The notes: a model not told the origin generated them from the sequence alone. A DNA stretch of 64,000 nt from Gammaproteobacteria bacterium (GCA_021773395.1 JAJFKB010000020.1:248001-312000); one strand, 5' to 3'; numbered from the stretch's first letter, positions 1 through 8,355 are shown. Numbers and translations: made by a program.

Positions 1-1
1 G

Positions 2-955
2 CTGGATATGCAGCCCAGCACCCTTTATCACATGTTAAAAAAGGCTACTTTTGTTGCCCTGATTAGCTCTGGCCTCTTTGCACTTACCGGTTATGGAATA
101 GCTACGCTATTCGGGTTTACTCATCTGCAAAGCTTGGTAATTGGCCTGTCAATGATGTTTTCCAGCACCATCATCGGTATTAAATTATTGCCTACAACAG
201 TACTCCATCATCGACATACAGGAGAACTAGTCGTAGGTTTATTGCTACTGCAGGATTTAATAGCGATATTTGTATTGCTGGTGCTATATACGAGTGAAAC
301 GGGAGATGCGACGTTCACCAACTATTTAATGACCCTATTAGCGCTACCGGCACTAATTGCCGTTTCTGTGGTTTTTGTACGCTATGTATTACTGGGATTA
401 ATCCAAAAATTCGATCGATTCCAAGAGTACATTTTTCTGGTTTCGATCGGCTGGTGTCTGGGGATGGCTGAGGCTGCTGAAATGATCGGGCTGTCCTCTG
501 AAATTGGTGCTTTTATCGCCGGAGTCACAGTGGCCACGAGCCCTATTGCCCAATTTATTGCCATAAGCCTAAAGCCTCTCCGAGACTTTTTCCTGATTCT
601 ATTTTTCTTTTCAATCGGCGCAAGCTTTAAGCTTGCCTTGCTGGATGAGGTGTTATTGCCTGCACTTATACTCACCGGCCTAATGTTATCGCTTAAACCG
701 ATTATCTTTCGCTTTTTGCTAACCAGAATCAGCGAATCAAAAGAGCTGGCATGGGAAATAGGCTTCAGACTGGGACAAATCAGTGAGTTTTCGCTGTTGA
801 TCGCTTATATAGCCACTGGCATTCATATGATTGGTGAAGAGGCTTCCCATTTAATTCAGGCCACGGCCATTTTATCTTTTCTGGTATCGTCTTATATCGT
901 TGTGCTGCGCTATCCGACACCGATTGCGGTATCGGATAAATTGCGAAGAGATTAA
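2..955 (+). CDS. CPA2-family cation/proton antiporter, 5' truncated
   Basis: Inner-membrane monovalent cation:proton antiporter of the CPA2 (Kef-like) family. The reading frame is open back to the first bases of the window, so the N-terminal third lies outside; the ATG at base 8 is probably internal. The visible part is almost wholly hydrophobic helices and carries the family's conserved stretches: a helix with LLLLQDLIAIF, where the membrane-embedded Asp lies, and the late GFRLGQISEFSLLIAYI segment. No C-terminal TrkA-N (RCK) domain follows, because the protein ends after the last helix with a short charged tail. That makes it a shorter Kef/NhaS-like member than the full KefB/KefC proteins. 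It is convergent with sohB. Whether it moves K+ or Na+ cannot be told from sequence. Confidence 0.85.
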   Translation: MDMQPSTLYHMLKKATFVALISSGLFALTGYGIATLFGFTHLQSLVIGLSMMFSSTIIGIKLLPTTVLHHRHTGELVVGLLLLQDLIAIFVLLVLYTSETGDATFTNYLMTLLALPALIAVSVVFVRYVLLGLIQKFDRFQEYIFLVSIGWCLGMAEAAEMIGLSSEIGAFIAGVTVATSPIAQFIAISLKPLRDFFLILFFFSIGASFKLALLDEVLLPALILTGLMLSLKPIIFRFLLTRISESKELAWEIGFRLGQISEFSLLIAYIATGIHMIGEEASHLIQATAILSFLVSSYIVVLRYPTPIAVSDKLRRD

Positions 956-1008
956 AACGACTAATTATCGGCACGAAAAGGTATCTCTACTTATTTTATA
1001 TCAATGCG

Positions 1009-2055
1009 TTACGAATAAAACCTAAAGTTAGTCAGCCTTTCCCACCAGGTCAGCATCAAGCGGTCACATACAGAATGAGCGGTGACAGCAATACGCTCCT
1101 GCAATGTTTTCTTGTGCACATAACAGACTTCATAAACATCCGCTTCATTACAGGCTGAGGTCAGATAGTCATCACTGGTACCCAGTTCATCGATCAAATT
1201 TTTATCCAAAGCACGTTTACCAAACCAGACTTCGCCAGTCGCTACTTCATCAATATTCAATGATGATCTGTGTTCCGATACGAAGCTTTTGAAAAGATCA
1301 TGGGTATCTTCCAGTTCTTCCTTAAATTTTTCGCGCCCTTTTTCTGTGTTTTCGCCAAACAGGGTTAATGTGCGTTTGTATTCGCCCGCCGTCATCAGCT
1401 CAAAATCCACATCGTGCTTCTTTAATAAACGATTAAAGTTAGGTAATTGCGCAACGACGCCAATTGAGCCTAATATCGCAAATGGAGCGGCCACAATTTT
1501 ATCAGCGATGCAGGCCATCATATAGCCACCGCTGGCGGCAACTTTGTCTACACAGACAGTTAAGGGTATCTCCCGATCACAGATTCGTTGCAGCTGAGAT
1601 GACGCGAGACCATAGGTGTGTACCATGCCACCACTGCTGCTTAGTCGCAGAATGACCTCATCCTCTTTCTGAGCAATGGCCAAAACGCTGGTGATTTCCT
1701 CGCGCAAAGAGCTCAGCGCGGACGCCTTTATATCACCTTCGAAATTTAGTACGTAGGCCCGTTTTTTATGCCCGCCCTCCTTTTCCACTTTAACCCGATC
1801 TTTCTTTTCCTGCTTACACTGTTTCTTCTGAGATTTGCACTCTTGCTTCAATACTTCCTTGTCCAGCGCTACGCTTTTTATCGCGTCTGTCATTGCATCC
1901 AGCTCTTTATTCAGGTGTTTCACCTCAATATGTCCGTCTGCTCCTTTCTTGGTTCGGCTTCCCGCAGAAACGATGGTGCCGACTATAATCATGACTGCTA
2001 CTACGATAGTAATCGCTTTGGCCAGAAATATGCCGTATTCAGTTAAAAATTCCAA
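1009..2055 (-). CDS. sohB: SohB, S49-family inner-membrane protease
   Basis: Membrane-anchored serine protease of the S49 (signal peptide peptidase SppA/SohB) family, acting in the periplasm. One transmembrane anchor lies at residues 10-30, followed by a lysine/glutamate-rich linker (about 50-100), then the protease domain. The S49 Ser/Lys dyad is visible: Ser175 in KVAASGGYM and Lys227 in AGEYKR. The length (348 aa) and the start MEFLTEYG match SohB. The start is TTG, supported by an AAAGGAG ribosome site 9 nt upstream; no nearer ATG fits. SohB is a multicopy suppressor of degP (htrA) loss in E. coli; that role is family knowledge. It is divergent from the LolA-like gene at 2256. Confidence 0.92.
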   Translation of the reverse strand: MEFLTEYGIFLAKAITIVVAVMIIVGTIVSAGSRTKKGADGHIEVKHLNKELDAMTDAIKSVALDKEVLKQECKSQKKQCKQEKKDRVKVEKEGGHKKRAYVLNFEGDIKASALSSLREEITSVLAIAQKEDEVILRLSSSGGMVHTYGLASSQLQRICDREIPLTVCVDKVAASGGYMMACIADKIVAAPFAILGSIGVVAQLPNFNRLLKKHDVDFELMTAGEYKRTLTLFGENTEKGREKFKEELEDTHDLFKSFVSEHRSSLNIDEVATGEVWFGKRALDKNLIDELGTSDDYLTSACNEADVYEVCYVHKKTLQERIAVTAHSVCDRLMLTWWERLTNFRFYS

Positions 2056-2255
2056 TGTGATAGGCTCCTTTAGCTAACAACTGGCGGCTATAATAATTCA
2101 ACTCAAGCTTGTGGTGTAATATTTGTTTGATCAATCAGCGCAAAATAGGCGATTATACGCTATATATAATTGAGCGATTACTCTCGGGAGACCAGAAAAT
2201 CGCAAGGCACTGCATAGCTTAAAACCGCACTATACATATTTCAGGGAGACGATTA

Positions 2256-3158
2256 ATGCGAAACGGGGCCAGTATTACCGGCATTTTACTATTTAGCTTA
2301 TCCCAGTCCTGTCTTGCTGCTACCAATGGTGCGCCCGAAACTTATCAGCGCAAGTGCGAAGTTATTGATGGTGTGGTGGTCTGTAAGTCTTTAGCCGACG
2401 AATTAGCCCATTTACCACCCCAGGAAAAGGGGGAACGTCTCTACCAGGAAGCGGACAAACGACATGGCCCTCTGATGGGATATGGCAGTCCGGGTTATGG
2501 TGATAGTCAATCGAAATTTATTGCCCTGATTAAAGACCCCAGTGGCCGACAGGATACACGGGAGATTCGTCTTAAATATCTTGAAAACACCCCGGACGGC
2601 AATAAAAGACTGATGATTTTTGATAAGCCGAAGGACTTGAAGCGTCACGCGATGCTGACTATTTCACATAAAGATGGTGCTGATGAGCAATGGGCTTACG
2701 ACCCGGATAATAAGCAGATCAAACGCATTCAGTCTAACAATGCATTTACGCCATTATCTGGAACCGATATAACTTTTGAGGATATTAGTTCTCAGGACGT
2801 TGCGAAGTATCAATACGAATATTTAAAAGATGCTCAATTGGATGGTCAACGCTGTTATGTGGTTGACCGAATTCCTAAGGATAAATACTCAGGGTACCAA
2901 CGTCTCGAAACCTGGATTGATAAAAGCACCTATCTGGTCAGAAAAATTCACTATTACGACCGCCAGGGCTCATTGCTTAAGACGCTCACCCTGGACGACT
3001 ATCAACAGTATAACGATAAATACTGGCGAGCGGGTGAAATGCGCATGGAGAATCACAAGACTGGAGGAAGCACCGAGTTGGTATGGTCAGAATACCGATT
3101 CGACACCGGCTTAACGGAACAGGACTTTAGCTTAACCAGCTTAAGAAACGTCAACTAA
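2256..3158 (+). CDS. outer-membrane lipoprotein-sorting protein, LolA-like
   Basis: Secreted periplasmic protein of about 300 aa with an N-terminal signal peptide (residues 1-21, cleaved near CLAA-TNG). The C-terminal two thirds, from about residue 100, match the LolA-like outer membrane lipoprotein-sorting family: a run of beta strands with a WAYDPDNKQIKRI segment, GYQRLETWIDKSTYLVRKIHYYDRQG, and a final aromatic W-SEYRF region. In other proteobacteria this family often sits beside RND/MMPL exporters and is thought to carry hydrophobic ligands; no such exporter is adjacent here. The start has a good AGGGAG site 6 nt upstream. A possible terminator follows at about 3313. The ligand is unknown. 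Confidence 0.8.
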   Translation: MRNGASITGILLFSLSQSCLAATNGAPETYQRKCEVIDGVVVCKSLADELAHLPPQEKGERLYQEADKRHGPLMGYGSPGYGDSQSKFIALIKDPSGRQDTREIRLKYLENTPDGNKRLMIFDKPKDLKRHAMLTISHKDGADEQWAYDPDNKQIKRIQSNNAFTPLSGTDITFEDISSQDVAKYQYEYLKDAQLDGQRCYVVDRIPKDKYSGYQRLETWIDKSTYLVRKIHYYDRQGSLLKTLTLDDYQQYNDKYWRAGEMRMENHKTGGSTELVWSEYRFDTGLTEQDFSLTSLRNVN

Positions 3159-3312
3159 CTACAGCCTCCTGGACCCGCAAAATACCATCCGTTATTTTTA
3201 GATTACAGCGGCTTTGGCCCACCCTTTTATTGCTGCAACGGACAAAACCATACCCAGCACTCCACCAAGAAGGATATTTTCGCGTTATGATGAGGACTGA
3301 GGGAGTAGACCC

Positions 3313-3340
3313 GCCAGCGGTTAAAACCGGTCGGCTTTTT
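3313..3340 (+). terminator. possible rho-independent terminator
   Basis: A hairpin with a core stem CGGTT/AACCG and outer GCC/GGC arms (with small bulges) is followed by TTTTT. It would end the transcript of the LolA-like gene, although it lies about 155 bp past its stop. The stem is imperfect. Confidence 0.4.
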
Positions 3341-3390
3341 CATAAAAATATGCACCCCAATATCTAATCAATGCCAGGTATACGCAGGTC

Positions 3391-3993
3391 ATGAAAAACT
3401 TAATTGCAGCCCTGCTGCTGATCATCCTAACTGGAATTGTTGGTTGTTCGGATTCCGCGTCCGACTCAAAGGCCACTCAAGCCATCGAATCTTTTACTCC
3501 GAAACAGGTCGACCGCTCCTTTGATCGACTCCATTATTTTGTCCTGCAACCTGATTTACACTTGCAAGCGGCAACGCAGGCTCTGCGTTATATTAATGAC
3601 CCGGACCCCGTCCGACGTTTTGTCGGCATCTACCTGCTTGGCAATACTGGAACACCTGATAATGGGCAAGCACTGGCCACGGCACTCAAGGATGAAATGA
3701 CCACCTACAGAGTCATTGCGGCGGGCACATTGATACGTTGGGGATATAAGGAAGCAATTCCCACACTCATCACGGCACTGTCAGACACGACCCCTCTACC
3801 TTACTCCAAACCCCCTCTGCCCGCGCACGATCTGGCACAGGACGCGCTGACTTAGTATACCAAGCAGGATTTAGGGTTAAGCACAGCGCAAACGATCACT
3901 GAGTTTGAAGCTGCCCAGACTCGATGGCAAGAATGGTGGCATGACAATGGCTCCCATCTAAAGTGGAATGAGAGTGCTCAAAAATATGAATAA
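3391..3993 (+). pseudogene. HEAT-repeat lipoprotein interrupted by an in-frame amber codon
   Basis: Small lipoprotein: signal peptide with a lipobox ending IVGC (Cys19), then helical HEAT-like repeats (residues 45-150). The frame meets TAG at 3853-3855, so the intact product would be 154 aa. Past that codon the same frame stays open for 45 more codons to TAA at 3991-3993 and encodes the kind of ending expected for this family, including QDLG and RWQEWWHDNG. Reading the TAG as a sense codon gives a coherent 200-residue protein. CAG to TAG is the simplest explanation. The stop of the long form overlaps an in-frame ATG (3986) of the next gene. It could be a true nonsense mutation, a sequencing error, or readthrough; only the interruption itself is seen. 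Confidence 0.7.
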
Positions 3994-5269
3994 AATGACC
4001 AAAATTAATTACTGCACTTTGCTCGTCAGCTGCATTCTTTTTTTCTCACCTACGGCGCCAGCAAAAACCAATGTGACAATCCTTCCCGACGGCAGTATTT
4101 CAGTAGAGCTGAACATTACTCTTTATGGCCCCGGCGCCCAGGATTATATTGCGAGTGATTGGGAAGACTGGATCAATGAAGGCTGGAACAAAGCCATGAG
4201 TTCCTACAGCTGTTATAACATGTTTCTATCCGCCAATGTTGAGGCTTCATCAGATCAGGGAGCATCCCCCTCCTGGAGTGATGATACTGAAGATAATGCC
4301 GATATTGTCTGGGGCAATAAAAACCTGTTTCCAGGTACCGACGCCATCTACGTAACCCCAAGGGGACAATATTTTCGCTCCTTCGTAACAGGCGGTGCCG
4401 GGCATGGTCAGGGTTACGTTCAGGATGTGGCTGGCGGCTGGTATGGCGGTTCAAAGCCCTCTGTCATCGTGCATGAGGCGGGGCACCTGATCGGTATCGG
4501 TGATCATTATTCAGATACCGAGGATAAGGACGGCAACGTCAGTTCTATTCCACATGCAGGGTGGTTGGGCAATATTATGGCTGAAACTTCAGTCTCCTCA
4601 ACGGATGCCACCTCCTATGATGAGCGGCTGATGGAAGAGATCATGACCTCCATGGAAAACGGTAAGGGCTGGGATTTCCGACCCTGTCTGGTTTTGGAGG
4701 AATATATAGGCGGCACGAATGATAACAACTCGGTACATGTGGACACCTACAAAGCGAATATTCGATATAACGTATCGCCCGAGGTGCCAGTGTTGGCGGC
4801 CGATATGCCCTCACAGGACAACTCAAAGCTGCTGACAGGTTCCGGCACCGGCTCAGCAACCTGGACCCCTGTCTCGCGTAACGAAACCACCGACTTTGTT
4901 AAATATGAAGTCACCAACAACCCCTTTCCGCTTGAAGTGATCGGTTCGATTACAGAAGACGCATATAACATTGTACTCACTCCGTTAGACAAAACTATCG
5001 CCGTTGAATCACAGTTTGGACAGTATGCCCAGGGAAGTACTGTACAATGGTTAAGAAACAAAGCTGCTGGCTACTGTACGGTTTCCCATGAAGACCTGTC
5101 CATGCTGACGCTTAAGATAGTCGAAGTGAGCAATGCACAGTTTAAGAATACTTTTGACGGCGGCACCCAAGCCAAGATTGATACCGGAGGGACTGTCTGT
5201 GATTTCCAGATTCTGGATAGATCCTTTAAAGGCTGGTTGCAGTTATCTGTGAAATCCAAGCAGGGATAA
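3968..5269 (+). CDS. secreted metzincin-like zinc metalloprotease
   Basis: Exported protein of about 430 aa with a signal peptide (hydrophobic residues 15-32, cleavage near PAKT). The zinc site is HEAGHLIGIGDH at residues 169-180: His169, Glu170 and His173, with Asp179 at the normal third-ligand place and His180 next to it. A Met-turn candidate follows at GNIMAE (Met204). This is the metzincin pattern HExxHxxGxx(H/D). The 200-residue C-terminal region has no family I recognise; it is beta-rich and has three cysteines. The first ATG is 3968; ATGs at 3986 and 3995 would give a more compact signal peptide, and 3986 overlaps the stop of the long form of the upstream HEAT lipoprotein, suggesting coupling. 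Substrate unknown. Confidence 0.75.
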   Translation: MRVLKNMNKMTKINYCTLLVSCILFFSPTAPAKTNVTILPDGSISVELNITLYGPGAQDYIASDWEDWINEGWNKAMSSYSCYNMFLSANVEASSDQGASPSWSDDTEDNADIVWGNKNLFPGTDAIYVTPRGQYFRSFVTGGAGHGQGYVQDVAGGWYGGSKPSVIVHEAGHLIGIGDHYSDTEDKDGNVSSIPHAGWLGNIMAETSVSSTDATSYDERLMEEIMTSMENGKGWDFRPCLVLEEYIGGTNDNNSVHVDTYKANIRYNVSPEVPVLAADMPSQDNSKLLTGSGTGSATWTPVSRNETTDFVKYEVTNNPFPLEVIGSITEDAYNIVLTPLDKTIAVESQFGQYAQGSTVQWLRNKAAGYCTVSHEDLSMLTLKIVEVSNAQFKNTFDGGTQAKIDTGGTVCDFQILDRSFKGWLQLSVKSKQG

Positions 5270-5354
5270 TGGTAGTGGCCCTTCGATTTATCTAATAGAA
5301 AGATCAATCGTGTCTCATCTTTTGCGCCTTAAGCCGAAAGTGCGCGTTTTAAGT

Positions 5355-5390
5355 CCCTTCTCCTCCTCGGGGAGAAGGTTAGGATGAGGG
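5355..5390. repeat. REP-like hairpin repeat, copy 1
   Basis: Perfect 8-bp stem CCTTCTCC/GGAGAAGG followed by TTAGGATGAGGGG. The same layout recurs at 46746-46785 and, degenerate, near 9759-9790. It resembles the intergenic CTCTCC...GGAGAGGG-TCAGGGTGAGGG repeats common in many gammaproteobacteria. Confidence 0.6.
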
Positions 5391-5409
5391 GGAGGCAGAG
5401 TAAAACCGG

Positions 5410-5427
5410 AAAAGGTGATCACCTTTT
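5410..5427. promoter_or_regulatory. perfect 18-bp palindrome
   Basis: The 18 bases AAAAGGTGATCACCTTTT are a perfect inverted repeat with no spacer, about 26 bp upstream of the toxin-antitoxin -35 box. This could be a second operator for the antitoxin or an unrelated regulator site. It could also act as a weak bidirectional terminator because T runs flank it. Confidence 0.45.
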
Positions 5428-5452
5428 GTCCTTTTGGATCTTTCTCCTATTA

Positions 5453-5487
5453 TTTACAAGACCTGTTAAAAGACCTATAATTAGGTC
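5453..5487 (+). promoter_or_regulatory. toxin-antitoxin promoter with overlapping operator
   Basis: -35 TTTACA (5453-5458), 17-bp spacer, -10 TATAAT (5476-5481). The -10 is embedded in an inverted repeat GACCTA-TAAT-TAGGTC (5472-5487), and AGACCT also occurs at 5459-5464, 12 bp upstream of the same hexamer. This is the layout expected for autorepression by an antitoxin or toxin-antitoxin complex. Confidence 0.65.
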
Positions 5488-5513
5488 ACATTAAATCCTG
5501 GTCAGATAAACCC

Positions 5514-5762
5514 ATGACACATCAAATACTCACAGAAATTGCCGCAAGTATATCGGAACTTAAAGCCAATCCAATGAAGGTCGTTGCTAGCGGAGAGGGT
5601 ATGCCTATCGCTGTTCTAAACAGGAACGAACCTGCCTTCTATTGTATTCCTGCTAAAGCTTATGAGGCCATGATGGATCTCATAGAGGACAAAGAGCTTC
5701 TTGAAATTGCCAAAAGCCGCATCATGGAAGATAGCGTCAAGGTGAGCTTGGATGACCTATGA
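5514..5762 (+). CDS. Phd/YefM- or RelB-type antitoxin
   Basis: 82-aa antitoxin of a type II system. The N-terminal 55 residues look like the Phd/YefM DNA-binding fold: an opening helix (ISELKANPMKVV), then GEGMPIAVLNRNEPAFYCIPAKAYEAMMD, the usual short beta hairpin before a helix. The acidic C-terminal tail (DSVKVSLDDL) is what normally wraps the toxin. Its last 11 bases overlap the toxin gene, so the pair is translationally coupled. It is expected to repress its own promoter through the inverted repeat on the -10 box. Confidence 0.85.
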   Translation: MTHQILTEIAASISELKANPMKVVASGEGMPIAVLNRNEPAFYCIPAKAYEAMMDLIEDKELLEIAKSRIMEDSVKVSLDDL

Positions 5763-6060
5763 GCTGGCTTTCAAGAAAAGCGCACTAAAAGAATGGAAGA
5801 AGCTGGGTTCATCGGTACGTGAAATTTTCAAGAAAAAACTCGCAGAGCGATTAAAGAATCCTCATGTCCCTTCCGCAGCAATCAGCGGCGGTTCAAATTT
5901 ATACAAGATCAAGCTACAGCAACTCGGCTACCGGCTGGTTTATGCAGTATCCGACTCTACAGTTACTGTTACAGTCTTAGCGGTTGGGAAAAGGAATCGA
6001 AATGAAGTCTACGATTTGGCGCTGTCCCGCAATAATGCTGGTAAGTTATGGAATAAATAA
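5752..6060 (+). CDS. RelE/ParE-family toxin
   Basis: 102-aa basic toxin of the RelE/ParE superfamily. Recognisable features are the opening strand and helix MTYELAFKKSALKEWKKL, the helix REIFKKKLAERLKNP, the central SGGSNLYKIKLQQLGYRLVYAV strands and the closing VTVLAVGKRNRNEVYDLA. This pattern matches RelE (ribosome-dependent mRNA endonuclease) better than ParE, including a basic Arg-rich core and a C-terminal Tyr, but the activity is inferred. The start codon lies inside the antitoxin gene. The 420 bp that follow hold a dispersed repeat. Confidence 0.88.
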   Translation: MTYELAFKKSALKEWKKLGSSVREIFKKKLAERLKNPHVPSAAISGGSNLYKIKLQQLGYRLVYAVSDSTVTVTVLAVGKRNRNEVYDLALSRNNAGKLWNK

Positions 6061-6482
6061 CATAGAGAATTTTTTAGTTAACTGATCGAATTTTAATCCA
6101 TCCGTCACCTTAAACTTTCTGAGTTATCGGAAAGTGTCAATTGAACCCACTTTTGATAGTTGTGGTTTCGCCCCTTGGCTCGTTCATTTTCTTTGTTTGC
6201 CCAAAGAAAACCGAACCAAAAGAAAAGGCACCCCGGACGCGGCAGGCCTACAGCCTGTCCATTGCACTTCTCATCAAATGACGGTCGTTCGGGAACTCAC
6301 GTTGCTCAAACACTCCTCTCTTCCCTCGCCATTTGACTGCGATGCTCACCCGCTTTAGGGGAATAGCACACGCTGCGAACAACGCTCTGATTAGATTTTG
6401 CTTGGCAGTAAGTGGCAAGGGCGAACAATATCTTAAAATAAATGCGACCCATTTATTACGCTGAAACAACAAGACGCCAGGA
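6061..6482. other. intergenic stretch with dispersed repeat
   Basis: The gap between the toxin gene and the CNNM gene. A dispersed repeat fills roughly 6150-6300. An apparent reading frame through it is not coding in my judgement. The rest (6061-6130 and 6360-6482) shows no promoter, RNA gene or hairpin that I can support. Confidence 0.5.
6165..6245. repeat. dispersed intergenic repeat with 9-bp hairpin
   Basis: The core is a perfect stem TTTTCTTTG (6187-6195) and CAAAGAAAA (6202-6210), flanked by partly complementary GTTC/GAAC arms and followed by CCAAAAGAAAAGGCACCCC. I recognise this as a type of repeat scattered between genes in many gammaproteobacteria, where it is often mis-annotated as small ORFs. 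The exact ends are unknown. Confidence 0.55.
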
Positions 6483-7553
6483 TCAGCTCTCTCTTTCACC
6501 CTTGATATCCTCGATGCTGACGCCCATCTGCCGGGCTCTGCGTTTCCAGAGTCTTCTCGCCAGTTTCTGCATATCTTCGGTTTTGTCACTTTCGTCTACA
6601 ATTTCCAGTCCCAGCAGGGTTTCGATTACATCTTCTAAGGTGAGAATGCCATCCATACCGCCATATTCATTAATCACCAACAGAATATGCGCCTTTTTGA
6701 TTAGCAGTTCGTCAAAGGCCTGCGACAGTGACAATGAAGCAGGTGCGGCACAGAGATCGCGGCGAAAATTTTTCAGCTTTTTATCACCATCTCCTGCCAC
6801 CTGTGCATATAACAGATCTGACCGCAGAACGAAACCGTTTATATGCTCAGGACTGTCACCGTAGATGGGAATACGCGAAAACCGCACGTTATCATGCTGT
6901 TCCAGAAACTCTTGAACAGCCAGTTCTTCCGGCAGTGAAACCACCACTGTACGGGGCGTCATAGCGTCCTTGACGCGCATGTCGCGCAATGCCAGCAGGT
7001 TGATTAATATTCTTGATTCCTGCCGCTCCAACTCGCCCTCCTCTGCGCTGCGTTCAGCCATTGCGGCAAATTCGTCGCGGCTGAATCCGATCAATCTCGG
7101 ACCACTGGTCATACCGCGAGTCAAGCGTTCAGAAAGCTTGATAAATGGATATAGTACCCAGATCAGTACTCTTAGGCTGTGCGCGGTAACAGGCGCGAGG
7201 GTTCTCCAGTAATGCGCTCCAAGTGTTTTCGGTATAATCTCGGAGAAGACCAGTATCAGCAGGGTCAGTATGGCGGATGCAATGCCAACGTAAGCATTAC
7301 CAAACAGTGTCGCAGCCTGGGCACCGGCACCGACAGCCCCCACGGTGTGAGCGATGGTGTTCAGGGTCAGTATCGCGGCCAACGGCGCATTGATATCCTC
7401 AGTGAGTTTGCGTAACAAACTACCCGAGGGCTTGCCCTGTTGCTCCAGTAGGGCAATGTGTGGAGTGGTTACGCTCAGAATTACCGCTTCTGCCAGGGAA
7501 CAAAGAAAGGAGAAACCAAGGGCAACTAAAACATAGATGATCAATAGCAACAT
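6483..7553 (-). CDS. CNNM/CorC-type membrane protein with CBS pair
   Basis: Inner-membrane protein of the CNNM (DUF21) family, 356 aa. The N-terminal 150 residues hold the DUF21 transmembrane domain, starting directly with a membrane helix. Two CBS motifs follow, roughly residues 195-255 (DAMTPRTVVVSL... GFVLRSDLL) and 265-325 (INEYGGMDGILTLEDVIETLLGLEIVDESD). The second CBS ending is typical of this family. The C-terminal CorC_HlyC transporter domain found in many relatives is absent. Homologues are linked to Mg2+/Co2+ efflux or homeostasis; some are still annotated as hemolysins. ATG start. Confidence 0.88.
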   Translation of the reverse strand: MLLLIIYVLVALGFSFLCSLAEAVILSVTTPHIALLEQQGKPSGSLLRKLTEDINAPLAAILTLNTIAHTVGAVGAGAQAATLFGNAYVGIASAILTLLILVFSEIIPKTLGAHYWRTLAPVTAHSLRVLIWVLYPFIKLSERLTRGMTSGPRLIGFSRDEFAAMAERSAEEGELERQESRILINLLALRDMRVKDAMTPRTVVVSLPEELAVQEFLEQHDNVRFSRIPIYGDSPEHINGFVLRSDLLYAQVAGDGDKKLKNFRRDLCAAPASLSLSQAFDELLIKKAHILLVINEYGGMDGILTLEDVIETLLGLEIVDESDKTEDMQKLARRLWKRRARQMGVSIEDIKGERES

Positions 7554-7675
7554 ATTAGTAGATTACTGAACTTCTGAGAGAAAGTCATTCAATGAACCAT
7601 TAACTAAAGGACTGTAACTCCTCCAATTCCGGAATTCGCAGGACTGCTAATCGAGCTGACTCCGGCCACAATTAA

Positions 7676-8165
7676 CTAAGACACACGTCCTGCCACACAG
7701 CGAACGGAACCTGAATACTTTTCTTTAACCTTATCTTTGATCTTTTTGCAGACAAGTTCCGCTTCCGCTGCGGTGAGCCCCCAAATCACCATACGGCCAT
7801 TGCGTTCATAGCGATGACCTCTCTCGAGACTAAGATAGGTGGTATAGGTCGAGTGGCCTTGAAACAACCGCGAATAGCGTTTATCAATATTGGAATGGCA
7901 TTCAATCTGCTTTAAAAAACAGCTTTCGCATTTCTCAAATAAGTTATCCAGGTAGCGGTTGGAGCGATCGTCACAATCCTCCTGCGAAACCATTTCCCCC
8001 GATAAAAACGTACTCGAATTTTCGGCTTAGCTCTTGAACTTCCTGGACTACACGCGACTGGACATAAACAGGATTCTGAATTTCAGCGGGATTCTCATTA
8101 TTGCTGATTTTTTGCCCGAAAACCCCAAGCACTACAAGCAAAACCACAAATAAGAATTTTTTCAC
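7676..8165 (-). pseudogene. small membrane-anchored protein, frameshifted
   Basis: Two overlapping frames read as one gene broken by a single extra base. The first part starts at a GTG with an AAGGAG site and encodes a membrane anchor (MKKFLFVVLLVVLGVFG) and a region ending FEYVFIGG. The second part carries CDDRSNRYLDNLFEKCESC, YTTYLSLERGHRYERNGRMVIWGL and a Cys-containing tail. The switch lies in a run of five C on the + strand (7996-8000). With four, the frames join as VFIGEMVSQEDC and give one 162-residue protein. The joined layout resembles a family of short anchored proteins I recall from Pseudomonas, function unknown. A sequencing indel, a real mutation or programmed frameshifting are all possible. 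Confidence 0.7.
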
Positions 8166-8355
8166 TATTCACTCCTTTGATTAACGTAAATTTATTCCAT
8201 TAAGGCTCCCTAGGAGAGTTCTGATAGAGAGCTTTTACCTGAGGGATGTTGAGGGGCAGGCTCCAAACATGGAAGTAATAAATCCACCCCAACATCTGAG
8301 TTATTGATTATGGACTAATAAACTGCAACTTTCAGCGCAATCGCAGGGTTGAAAA

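Noticed and set aside
6134..6358. Open frame of 74 codons through the dispersed repeat
   Set aside because: No ribosome site, odd composition, and the sequence is a known kind of non-coding repeat with a strong hairpin.
6248..6589. Minus-strand frame of 113 codons overlapping the end of the CNNM gene
   Set aside because: Out of frame with a well-supported gene and no family features.
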